Source of the DNA: Vibrio ponticus
Lineage (GTDB): Bacteria; Pseudomonadota; Gammaproteobacteria; Enterobacterales; Vibrionaceae
Assembly (NCBI RefSeq): GCF_009938225.1
Contig: NZ_AP019657.1
Coordinates: forward strand, 2,170,001 to 2,234,000
Direction of reading: 5' to 3'
Length of the DNA: 64,000 nucleotides
Shown here: positions 57,683 through 64,000 of the stretch, one piece after another
How the letters are laid out: every line of letters starts with the position of its first letter
How positions within the stretch are numbered: the stretch's first letter is position 1
The notes under the pieces: generated by a model
Databases searched by the model: none
Seen by the model: the letters and a program-made list of their open reading frames with translations, nothing else
What the model was told of the DNA's origin: nothing
Translations under genes and position numbers: made by a program

Positions 57683-58345
57683 CTATGGGTAGAGACCTTT
57701 GCCAAACAAATTAAATACGCGAGCCACCCCTTGAGTAAACAACAGCGGTTCTGTCAGTACAGTGAGGCACAAACAATCTTCACCTTTCTTGGTAAAGGGA
57801 CTGTGCTTGACTGAGGCATCTTTGAGCATATAGTCGCCAACTTCATAATGCCCATCTTCGTCACTGAATCCGCCATGTAGCACCAAAGTAGACTCAAGCC
57901 CTTTGTGGGTATGCTGAGGAATCTGTACATCTTCGCTGATGTATAACAGATTGATCCTTGCCTCTTCACCTAATTCAATTTCGGCACTGAACACTTTGCC
58001 GCCGTAACTTTTCCATTCACCGATGTTATCGACGAAGCGACTGAGTGACAGTGGCAGCTTAAACTGCTTATCCTTGAGGATAATCGTTCGATTCTTACGA
58101 TTAAACTTAAATGGCTCAGGATCTTCTTCAAGGACAACAATTTTATCCAACATGGCAGAAAGATCGTCACAGTCCTCGATAGTACTTGCGCACAACGCTT
58201 CACCTGCTTGCTCTTCGAACTGGGCGCACAACTTCTGGCATTGTGGACAAATCTCGACATGAGTGGCTATGGCGAAACTGTTTCCAGCGTCCAACTCACC
58301 TTCGACGTAGGCGCGCAACATCTTTTCACTTGGGTGATAACTCAT
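57683..58345 (-). CDS. chrR: ChrR family zinc anti-sigma factor
   Basis: ChrR holds its ECF sigma factor inactive until singlet oxygen or related oxidants act on it (known in Rhodobacter). The 220-residue protein has the ZAS zinc motif His29-x3-Cys33-x2-Cys36 (HVEICPQC) and a C-terminal cupin. The cupin carries the full second zinc site (His145, His147, Glu151, His181) and the CLC pair (Cys191, Cys193), matching Rhodobacter ChrR with a constant shift of four. All sensing residues are present. It overlaps the sigma gene by 4 bp. Confidence 0.92.
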   Translation of the reverse strand: MSYHPSEKMLRAYVEGELDAGNSFAIATHVEICPQCQKLCAQFEEQAGEALCASTIEDCDDLSAMLDKIVVLEEDPEPFKFNRKNRTIILKDKQFKLPLSLSRFVDNIGEWKSYGGKVFSAEIELGEEARINLLYISEDVQIPQHTHKGLESTLVLHGGFSDEDGHYEVGDYMLKDASVKHSPFTKKGEDCLCLTVLTEPLLFTQGVARVFNLFGKGLYP

Positions 58346-58926
58346 AATTGCTCCGCCTCTATTTCATTTCGTAGTTTCTCAACCGCTAAGCGCAAGCGCG
58401 ATTTCACGGTCCCTAAAGGAATATCGAACATGTCAGCAACTTGCTGATGTGGCAGCTCTTCGAGATATACGGCTTGGACCACTTTACGCTGAGCTTCGGG
58501 CAGAATTTCCAAAAACTTTAATACCTGCTCTTTGAGCATTTCATGTTCTGGAGCATAGTGCTCGACTAAGTCAGGCGGCAAAAAGTCTGACGGCCAGATG
58601 TCATCTGCCAAAACGTGCGCCTCCCGACCTTTCTGTTTCCGAAGTAGATCAAAACACAGGTTACGTGCAATCGTGTAAACCCAAGTCGAGAGAGAGCTTT
58701 TACTCCCATCAAACAAGGCACATTTTTGCCACACAGTAGCCATGGTTTCCTGAACCAGTTCAATCGCGACCTGCTCATTACCCATGTGCTTGTAAGCAAA
58801 CTGCTTCAAACGTGGCGAGAAGTGATTGAATATCAAAGCGAAAGCCTTCTTGTCGCGGCTCTTCACCTGTTCCATGCATTCTGTCCAATCGGCTCGAGAA
58901 AATGCATTTGTATCTTGTACGCTCAT
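58342..58926 (-). CDS. ECF sigma factor (ECF11/RpoE-ChrR type)
   Basis: The 194-residue protein has sigma region 2 (KAFALIFNHFSPRLKQFAYKH near 28, IELVQETMATVWQK near 55, STWVYTIARNLCFDLLRKQ near 80) and region 4 (QRKVVQAVYLEELPHQQVADMF near 143, PLGTVKSRLRLAVEKLR near 170). No region 3 is present. With chrR overlapping it by 4 bp it forms the photooxidative-stress pair known from Rhodobacter. A sequence resembling the RpoE consensus lies upstream, suggesting autoregulation. Confidence 0.92.
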   Translation of the reverse strand: MSVQDTNAFSRADWTECMEQVKSRDKKAFALIFNHFSPRLKQFAYKHMGNEQVAIELVQETMATVWQKCALFDGSKSSLSTWVYTIARNLCFDLLRKQKGREAHVLADDIWPSDFLPPDLVEHYAPEHEMLKEQVLKFLEILPEAQRKVVQAVYLEELPHQQVADMFDIPLGTVKSRLRLAVEKLRNEIEAEQL

Positions 58927-58961
58927 TTACCACATCCTTGAAGTTGCGATATCAACCGTTG

Positions 58962-58986
58962 TACGACTACAAACGCAAAGCGATCA
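58962..58986 (-). promoter_or_regulatory. Candidate ECF11-type promoter of the sigma-chrR operon
   Basis: TGATCG at 58986-58981 and TA at 58963-58962 are 17 bp apart, compared with TGATCC-N18-TA reported for Rhodobacter RpoE. The -35 reaches into the last codons of the LON-domain gene. It is suggestive only. Confidence 0.35.
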
Positions 58987-59556
58987 CTCTTTCTCAATTG
59001 CAGCCGTCAAAAAGCGCATTGCTTCCGAACAATCCTTTTGCTGAACCAAATAGTCGAATTGTTTTAGATTGACCGGCAAAAGCTCTATCCAACGCTGACT
59101 CACCCACGACGCATCATCAAAGAAACATTGCTCGTACAACTCACCAATTTGCGGAAACTGCAAATACACTTTCTGTAATTGTAGACTGATATAGTGTTGC
59201 TCTTCAGGGACCGACTTCACATCCCAACTGGGTAGATACTCAACCTTAGCGAATCGTAAGCCGTCTGACTCTACCCGCACCCGCTTGGTGCAAAAACGTT
59301 TGATACCTACTACAGTTATTCCCAACAGACCATCGGGCAGAGATTCGAAATCGACAATTCTGACTAATGCTCCATTGTGTGATAGTTCACCACTAGGATG
59401 ACGATCATCTCGCTCATATAAACAAATGCCAAATGTCCCGTCACCTTTACTCGCTTCAGTCACTAAACGTTTGTAACGTGGCTCGAAAATTCTCAGCCGC
59501 ATTTTCCCTTCAGGCAACACCACTGAGCCGAGCGGAAAAAGCATAATCTCTGACAT
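58984..59556 (-). CDS. LON substrate-binding domain protein
   Basis: The 190-residue protein is a stand-alone Lon N-terminal (PUA-like) domain: MLFPLGSVVLPEGKMRLRIFEPRYKRLV at the N terminus and FGICLYERDDRHP near 47, with no ATPase or protease domain. The ATG at 59556 (MSEIMLFPLG) has GGGAAGT just before it and is preferred over the one at 59568. The function is unknown. It is not a broken lon: the frame ends cleanly after a helical tail. Confidence 0.85.
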   Translation of the reverse strand: MSEIMLFPLGSVVLPEGKMRLRIFEPRYKRLVTEASKGDGTFGICLYERDDRHPSGELSHNGALVRIVDFESLPDGLLGITVVGIKRFCTKRVRVESDGLRFAKVEYLPSWDVKSVPEEQHYISLQLQKVYLQFPQIGELYEQCFFDDASWVSQRWIELLPVNLKQFDYLVQQKDCSEAMRFLTAAIEKE

Positions 59557-59743
59557 GATACTTCCCAAATTTCTGACTCAGTTATCAATACGGGATCATG
59601 CTCATAATCGATCATTCACTGTTCATGTTGATAGTTTGACACTGCTAAAAAAACACACCAACCGATTGCGTAAACGATACCTGGCTCAAATTTTCTGCAA
59701 AAAAATGAAAAGTTCCTTCTATACTTGTTCTTTTATCCTCAAG

Positions 59744-59759
59744 TGTGATCGTGATCTCT
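59744..59759 (+). promoter_or_regulatory. Possible CRP site upstream of the OmpK/Tsx-family gene
   Basis: TGTGATCGTGATCTCT has one perfect CRP half-site and a weak second half (two mismatches). It lies about 138 bp before the ATG. The remainder of 59557-59896 holds no gene; the long frame upstream of the signal peptide is not family-like. Confidence 0.3.
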
Positions 59760-59896
59760 CTAAATTTACATTTTTGCTGCAAATGACACTTTCATTTGAG
59801 ATAAATATCAATATTATTCACCACCGAAAGCAGGCACAGCAACAGTTGTGCAACAAGAATATAAACATCATGTTTCACACTAAAGAGAGTTCACTT

Positions 59897-60697
59897 ATGC
59901 GTAAATCACTTTTAGCTCTTGGCGTTGTAGCAGCAGTATCAGCAGTGCCAGCACAAGCAGAATACCTATTTGGTTTTGGTAGCATGTACCTAGATTACCA
60001 AAAATGGGATCACGGCTTCGGTAACGATGATTCTAACTTTGGTCAAGAAATCTCTGAACGTAACCAAGCGGTGATCGGTATCGAAGGTGGTGCTGTATTC
60101 GATTGGGGTCAAATCTACGGTTTCTACGACTACGAAGGTGTTGATCGTGCAGGTGACAACCGTGGTGCATCACTAAAAGGTACTATCCACTACAACCTAA
60201 CTGATTCAGGCATCAGTCTTTACGCTCAAGTGTACAACACAGACAAAGATAAAGGTCCGACTCTACACGAACAAAACCGAGTACTTGGTCTTGGTTATAC
60301 AGGACTAAAAGGTGATGGTTGGGGCTTCACACCATTTATTGGTTTCCACCAAGTGAACACTGAAGCAAACAGTGAAGGCGTTGCAATTTCTGGCTCTAAC
60401 GGCGGTATGTTTGGTTACGTGGGTTACTACAATACTGACATCGCTGGTCAAAACTTCACTTTCTCAACTTGGAATGAACTGGAATTTGCACGTAACGACG
60501 AGTACGCAGCTGTTCAAAGTACAGACTTCGCATCGGGTGTGGGTTCAGAAAGCTGGGGTCTAAACGGTAGCTTGAATGCAATGTGGAATGTCACTGACCA
60601 TATCTCTACTGGTGTTCTTTACCGCTACACTGTCAACAAACTAGCACGTAAAGATTACCAAGATATCCTGATCTACCGTGTTCAGTACAACTTCTAA
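59897..60697 (+). CDS. Outer membrane channel, OmpK/Tsx (nucleoside channel) family
   Basis: I start at the ATG at 59897 (MRKSLLALGVVAAVSAVPAQA) because a signal peptide begins exactly there and AAGAGAGT precedes it; the open frame runs back to 59555 without homology. The mature protein of about 245 residues is rich in Gly, Tyr and Asn. It shows alternating beta strands (EYLFGFGSMYLDYQKWDHG, VFDWGQIYGFYDYEG) and ends in Phe (YRVQYNF), as for a 12-strand barrel. It probably passes nucleosides or similar small solutes. It differs from the classic Vibrio OmpK phage receptor. Confidence 0.8.
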   Translation: MRKSLLALGVVAAVSAVPAQAEYLFGFGSMYLDYQKWDHGFGNDDSNFGQEISERNQAVIGIEGGAVFDWGQIYGFYDYEGVDRAGDNRGASLKGTIHYNLTDSGISLYAQVYNTDKDKGPTLHEQNRVLGLGYTGLKGDGWGFTPFIGFHQVNTEANSEGVAISGSNGGMFGYVGYYNTDIAGQNFTFSTWNELEFARNDEYAAVQSTDFASGVGSESWGLNGSLNAMWNVTDHISTGVLYRYTVNKLARKDYQDILIYRVQYNF

Positions 60698-60734
60698 ACC
60701 AAGTTAGACAAGCAGTACAAATTGAATTTTGACT

Positions 60735-60760
60735 AAAAGGCACCTTCGGGTGCCTTTTTT
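60735..60760 (+). terminator. Terminator after the outer-membrane channel gene
   Basis: AAAAGGCACC/GGTGCCTTTT with a TTCG tetraloop and T-run, 38 bp after the stop. Confidence 0.9.
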
Positions 60761-60825
60761 ATTTGCTTTCCCATCTCATGCCATTATCCTCTGCAACAGT
60801 ATTAAGTTGGTTGCGATAACATTGT

Positions 60826-61707
60826 ATGAATATTACGGTAGTGGGGCCCGGTGCGATTGGTTCTCTATGGGCAAGTTATCTGCATGATGCCGGGCATCAT
60901 GTCTGCTTATGGAGCCGTCAAAACACAGCGGCATTAATGGTTCAACGAGATGATCATCCTGCGCAGCGATTCACCAATAATGATCCTCAGTCTCTACTGC
61001 AGGCAGATATCCTGTTGGTCACTCTCAAAGCGCCATTAGTTGAACAGGTGTTGAGTAGTATTCGACAGCATATCGCGCCAGAAGCGATCGTGATGCTCAT
61101 GCATAACGGCATGGGAACAGCGGATAGCGTCAAAGCCTTAATGCCTGATAATCCGCTCGTATTAGCAACCACTACGCATGGGGCTTACCGTAAGAGTGCC
61201 AACCATGTTCTGCATACTGGACAGGGCAAAACACTCTTGGGCGCAGCGAACCACAACGGCAAACAGTGTGGATTTTTGGTTGATGTGTTTAACCATGCGC
61301 TAACTGAAGTCGCTTGGCACGATGAAATCGACCATGCGCTGTGGAACAAACTCGCGATCAATTGCGCAATAAATCCACTCACCGCAATCCATCAAATCCG
61401 CAATGGTGAATTAGCCCAAACAGAGTTTCGCGACCAACTGCAATCCATCATTAATGAAGTCTGTTGCGTGATGCAAGCGGAAGGAATTGATGCGGTAGAA
61501 GCCAATTTAACGGCTATGGTTGATCAAGTGATTCATGCCACCAGCAATAACTTCTCTTCAATGGAGCAAGATATTGCCCATCAGCGAACAAGCGAGATAG
61601 ACTTTATTACAGGCTATCTTATTAAGTGCGCAAACAAACACAACATAAGTGTGCCAACCAACCATGCCTTATATAAGGCGATTAAACAGATTGAACAAAG
61701 CTGGTAA
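60826..61707 (+). CDS. panE: 2-dehydropantoate 2-reductase
   Basis: PanE reduces ketopantoate to pantoate with NADPH in coenzyme A synthesis. The 293-residue protein starts MNITVVGPGAIGSLWASYL (Rossmann GxGxxG), has VTLKAPLVEQVL near 65, MLMHNGMGTAD near 88 (catalytic Asn), and LWNKLAINCAINPLTAI near 173 with the catalytic Lys. It is followed 15 bp later by yajL; the panE-yajL pairing is also seen in E. coli. Confidence 0.94.
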   Translation: MNITVVGPGAIGSLWASYLHDAGHHVCLWSRQNTAALMVQRDDHPAQRFTNNDPQSLLQADILLVTLKAPLVEQVLSSIRQHIAPEAIVMLMHNGMGTADSVKALMPDNPLVLATTTHGAYRKSANHVLHTGQGKTLLGAANHNGKQCGFLVDVFNHALTEVAWHDEIDHALWNKLAINCAINPLTAIHQIRNGELAQTEFRDQLQSIINEVCCVMQAEGIDAVEANLTAMVDQVIHATSNNFSSMEQDIAHQRTSEIDFITGYLIKCANKHNISVPTNHALYKAIKQIEQSW

Positions 61708-61722
61708 CGAGGTCATAAAACG

Positions 61723-62322
61723 ATGAGTAAAAAAGTACTGGTTCCCATCGCCACAGGTACAGAAGAGATGGAAGCGGTGACCATCATCGATATGATGGTT
61801 CGTGCTGGCTATGAAGTGGTCGTTGCGAGTGCTGAATCCGACGGAGGGCTAACTATGAAAGCCTCTCGCGGTGTTACGCTAAGTGCAGACTGCCGCTTAG
61901 TGGATATTGCCGATGATGAATTTGATGCGGTGATCTTACCTGGCGGTGTCGGTGGTTCAGAAGCATTTCGCGACAGTACTGTGTTAGTCGAAATCGTGCG
62001 CCAACAAATGTACGAAGGCAAATTAGTTGCCGCGATTTGTGCCGCCCCGGCCTTGGTACTTGCCCATCACAACCTCTATCCAGATGCATTGATGACATGC
62101 CATCCAAGTTTTGAAAGCCACATTCCGGCGAAAAACTGGCGCGTTAAACGTGTCACCTATGATGTGAACCACAATCTACTGACAAGCCAAGGTCCAGGCA
62201 CCGCGCTTGAATTCGCGATGGAAGTGATCATCCGTTTATCAGGCAAAGCGCATGCATGGACAGTGGCCGAGCCGATGGTGACGATCCCGACTCTTCATTA
62301 TCATGAAATAGGTGAAGCATAA
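61723..62322 (+). CDS. yajL: DJ-1/PfpI family protein YajL
   Basis: YajL is the bacterial DJ-1 homologue, implicated in protection from oxidative and carbonyl stress. The 199-residue protein has Glu16 and the reactive Cys106 (LVAAICAAPAL) at the same positions as DJ-1, plus GGVGGSEAFRDS near 75. Length agrees with E. coli YajL (196). Its stop overlaps the csdA ATG (TAATG). Confidence 0.94.
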   Translation: MSKKVLVPIATGTEEMEAVTIIDMMVRAGYEVVVASAESDGGLTMKASRGVTLSADCRLVDIADDEFDAVILPGGVGGSEAFRDSTVLVEIVRQQMYEGKLVAAICAAPALVLAHHNLYPDALMTCHPSFESHIPAKNWRVKRVTYDVNHNLLTSQGPGTALEFAMEVIIRLSGKAHAWTVAEPMVTIPTLHYHEIGEA

Positions 62323-63533
62323 TGCTTGATGTTGCAGCTATTCGCCGCCAGTTTCCTGCGCTGAACCAAGACATCAATAGCCAATCACTGGTGTATCTCG
62401 ACAGCGCCGCGACAACGCAGAAACCCCAAATTGTGATTGATGCTATCAGCGGATACTACAGTGCGCAAAATGCCAACGTACATCGCGGTAGCCACAGCTT
62501 AACCGCCAAAGCAACCGTGCAATTTGAAGCAGCTCGAAGCAGCGTCGCGCAATTTATTAACGCATCAAGCGAGAAAGAGATCATTTGGACACGCGGTGCA
62601 ACCGAGGCGCTTAACCTTATCGCGCAAACATACGCTCGCAATACGCTGCAAGCAGGTGATGAAATCCTAATTGGCGAGATGGAGCATCACGCGAACATCG
62701 TGCCTTGGCAGATTGTCGCAGAGCAAGTTGGAGCTAAAATTGTTAAAGCGCCAATGACGCTAGATTGCCAACTTGATAGCGCTGAATTTTGCAAACTATT
62801 GAGCGAAAAAACCAAAATTGTCGCCCTTGCTCATACCACGAATGTCACTGGCACGCGCCAGCCAATTGAAAACTTGATTGATCTTGCCCATAAAGCAGGG
62901 GCGGTAGTGGTGATTGATGCCGCACAAGGCATTGTGCATGAAGCTATCGATGTCCAAGCGTTAAATGCAGACTTTTTAGTCTTCTCCGGGCACAAGATCT
63001 TTGCCCCTGCTGGGATTGGTGTGCTTTACAGCAAGCTGGAACTACTGGAAGCAATGCCGCCTTGGCACGGTGGTGGTAAGATGGTTGAAAAAGTCTCGTT
63101 TGACGGTACAACCTACAGCCAACTACCTGGCAAGTTCGAAGCGGGCACGCCTAATGTCGCCGGCGCTATCGCGTTAGCGACAGCAATTGCATGGTACAAC
63201 CAATTTGAGCGCCGTCTGGTGGAACAGCATATTCATCGCTTAGTTGAGCTTACTTATCAAGCGTTGATGCAATATGACGATATTCGCGTGATTGGCTATC
63301 AAGCCAATGCCTCTGTACTCTCCTTTGTCGTCGATGGCGTGCATCACCAAGATGTCGCGACCTTACTCGATCAGCAAGGTATCGCCGTTCGTTCTGGTCA
63401 TCACTGCGCCCATCCGCTAATGGATGCGCTAGGCATTACTGGCACGATTCGTATTTCTTATGCGATTTACAATGATGAGCAAGATGTAGCGCGTGTACTA
63501 CAAGCCATTGATAAGTGCTTAGATATGCTTTAA
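62322..63533 (+). CDS. csdA: Cysteine desulfurase CsdA (SufS-like class II)
   Basis: CsdA takes sulfur from cysteine (or cysteine sulfinate) with PLP and hands it to CsdE or tRNA and cofactor pathways. The 403-residue protein has YLDSAATTQKP near residue 26, MEHHANIVPW near 121, VFSGHKIFAPAGIGVLY near 220 with the PLP Lys, and VRSGHHCAHPLMDALG near 357 with the catalytic Cys. Agreement with E. coli CsdA (401) extends through EAMPPWHGGGKMVEKVSFDG. No suf or csdE gene is visible next to it. Confidence 0.9.
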   Translation: MLDVAAIRRQFPALNQDINSQSLVYLDSAATTQKPQIVIDAISGYYSAQNANVHRGSHSLTAKATVQFEAARSSVAQFINASSEKEIIWTRGATEALNLIAQTYARNTLQAGDEILIGEMEHHANIVPWQIVAEQVGAKIVKAPMTLDCQLDSAEFCKLLSEKTKIVALAHTTNVTGTRQPIENLIDLAHKAGAVVVIDAAQGIVHEAIDVQALNADFLVFSGHKIFAPAGIGVLYSKLELLEAMPPWHGGGKMVEKVSFDGTTYSQLPGKFEAGTPNVAGAIALATAIAWYNQFERRLVEQHIHRLVELTYQALMQYDDIRVIGYQANASVLSFVVDGVHHQDVATLLDQQGIAVRSGHHCAHPLMDALGITGTIRISYAIYNDEQDVARVLQAIDKCLDML

Positions 63534-63556
63534 TGCCAGCGAAACGCTGAATAGAC

Positions 63557-63581
63557 AAAGAGCCTCATACGAGGCTCTTTT
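63557..63581. terminator. Bidirectional terminator between csdA and ndk
   Basis: AAGAGCCTC/GAGGCTCTT with an ATAC loop and T-run, between the convergent stops of csdA and ndk. Confidence 0.9.
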
Positions 63582-63597
63582 CATTTGCAGTCGATAA

Positions 63598-64000
63598 CTA
63601 TCGAGGGCAGATTTCTGACTCAGGGAAGAAGAACGCAATCTCACGCTCAGCAGACGCTGGGCTATCTGAACCGTGTACTGAGTTATAACGCATACTCAAG
63701 GCGTAATCAGCACGAATAGTGCCGCATGCCGCTTCTTCAGGGTTGGTTTTACCCATCAGTTCACGGTAACGAGCAATCGCATCTTCTCCTTCCAACACTT
63801 GCACCATAATCGGACCAGAAGTCATAAACTCCTTCAATGCTGGGAAAAACTCTTTGCCTTCATGTTCAGCATAGAAGCCACTTGCCTGCTCATCGTTAAG
63901 ATGAACCATTTTCGCTGCTACAATGCTTAAACCTGCTTTTTCAATACGGTTGTAAATTTCACCTACTAGGTTACGTTTCACCGCGTCGGGCTTAACAATA
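63598..64000 (-). CDS. ndk: Nucleoside diphosphate kinase, partial
   Basis: Ndk balances nucleoside triphosphates by phosphate transfer through a His. The frame is open to the right edge: bases 63982-64000 read IVKPDA before [11 protein letters not shown], so about the first eight residues of the roughly 141 lie outside. The catalytic His is in [21 protein letters not shown] near the C terminus. The apparent start inside the window at 63981 is an internal GTG (Val). Confidence 0.96.
   Translation of the reverse strand, partial: IVKPDAVKRNLVGEIYNRIEKAGLSIVAAKMVHLNDEQASGFYAEHEGKEFFPALKEFMTSGPIMVQVLEGEDAIARYRELMGKTNPEEAACGTIRADYALSMRYNSVHGSDSPASAEREIAFFFPESEICPR

Noticed and set aside
59555..59896. 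Upstream extension of the outer-membrane channel frame (about 114 residues)
   Set aside because: A perfect signal peptide starts at 59897 with its own ribosome binding site; the extension is AT-rich leader sequence without homology.
1..64000. tRNA, rRNA, CRISPR arrays, integron attC sites, prophage or IS elements
   Set aside because: I looked on both strands and saw no tRNA-like T-loop context, no regular spaced repeats, and no transposase or integrase frames.

Overview
The window looks like a stretch of the large chromosome of a Vibrio (Vibrionaceae, Gammaproteobacteria). The evidence is a complete nqrABCDEF operon with apbE and nqrM, Vibrio-type gene orders (dnaE to rpsB, nrdR-rib-nusB-thiL-pgpA, bolA-rlmG-yajG-ampG) and protein sequences that read as Vibrio orthologues throughout. 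I cannot name the species. I see no rRNA, tRNA, CRISPR, prophage or transposase. The content is mostly core genome.

Layout. 1-17411 (minus): the envelope, lipid A, isoprenoid and translation cluster in reverse order: dnaE (partial), rnhB, lpxB, lpxA, fabZ, lpxD, skp, bamA, rseP, dxr, cdsA, uppS, frr, pyrH, tsf, rpsB. Intrinsic terminators lie between lpxD and fabZ and between lpxA and lpxB, so it is not one uninterrupted operon. 17852-21994 (plus): map, glnD and a UPF0325 gene, followed by a 144-bp palindromic intergenic element. 22156-28216 (minus): pgpA, thiL, nusB, ribH, a RibB with a degenerate RibA-like domain (RibBX), ribE, ribD, nrdR. 28372-34848 (minus): proA, proB, crl, frsA, gpt and an NCS2 purine permease; gpt and the permease both carry PurR-type operators.

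34849-35872 is a 1-kb gene-poor stretch holding the permease promoter and PurR box, and a probable leftward small RNA with its own promoter, a 28-codon ORF with a ribosome binding site and an intrinsic terminator. CRP/FNR-like sites lie upstream of it. This is the best candidate here for an overlooked element; VcdRP of V. cholerae is a precedent for such a dual-function RNA. 35873-40154 (plus): pepD, then a three-gene module of a retropepsin-like RimB protein, the RimK glutamate ligase and an M14-type zinc enzyme. 40216-44168 (minus): an NSS transporter, a YggN protein, a Gre-like factor and LexA-boxed dinB. 44330-45544 (plus): a double-receiver diguanylate cyclase.

45599-53006 (minus): nqrM, apbE and nqrFEDCBA, that is, the sodium pump with its flavinylation and Fe-site maturation factors. 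A second structured element sits between nqrF and apbE. 53434-57618: bolA (minus), then rlmG, yajG, a periplasmic cyclophilin and ampG (plus). 57683-59556 (minus): ChrR-type zinc anti-sigma factor, its ECF sigma factor, and a LON-domain protein. 59897-63533 (plus): a Tsx/OmpK-family outer-membrane channel, panE, yajL, csdA. ndk (partial, minus) runs off the right edge.
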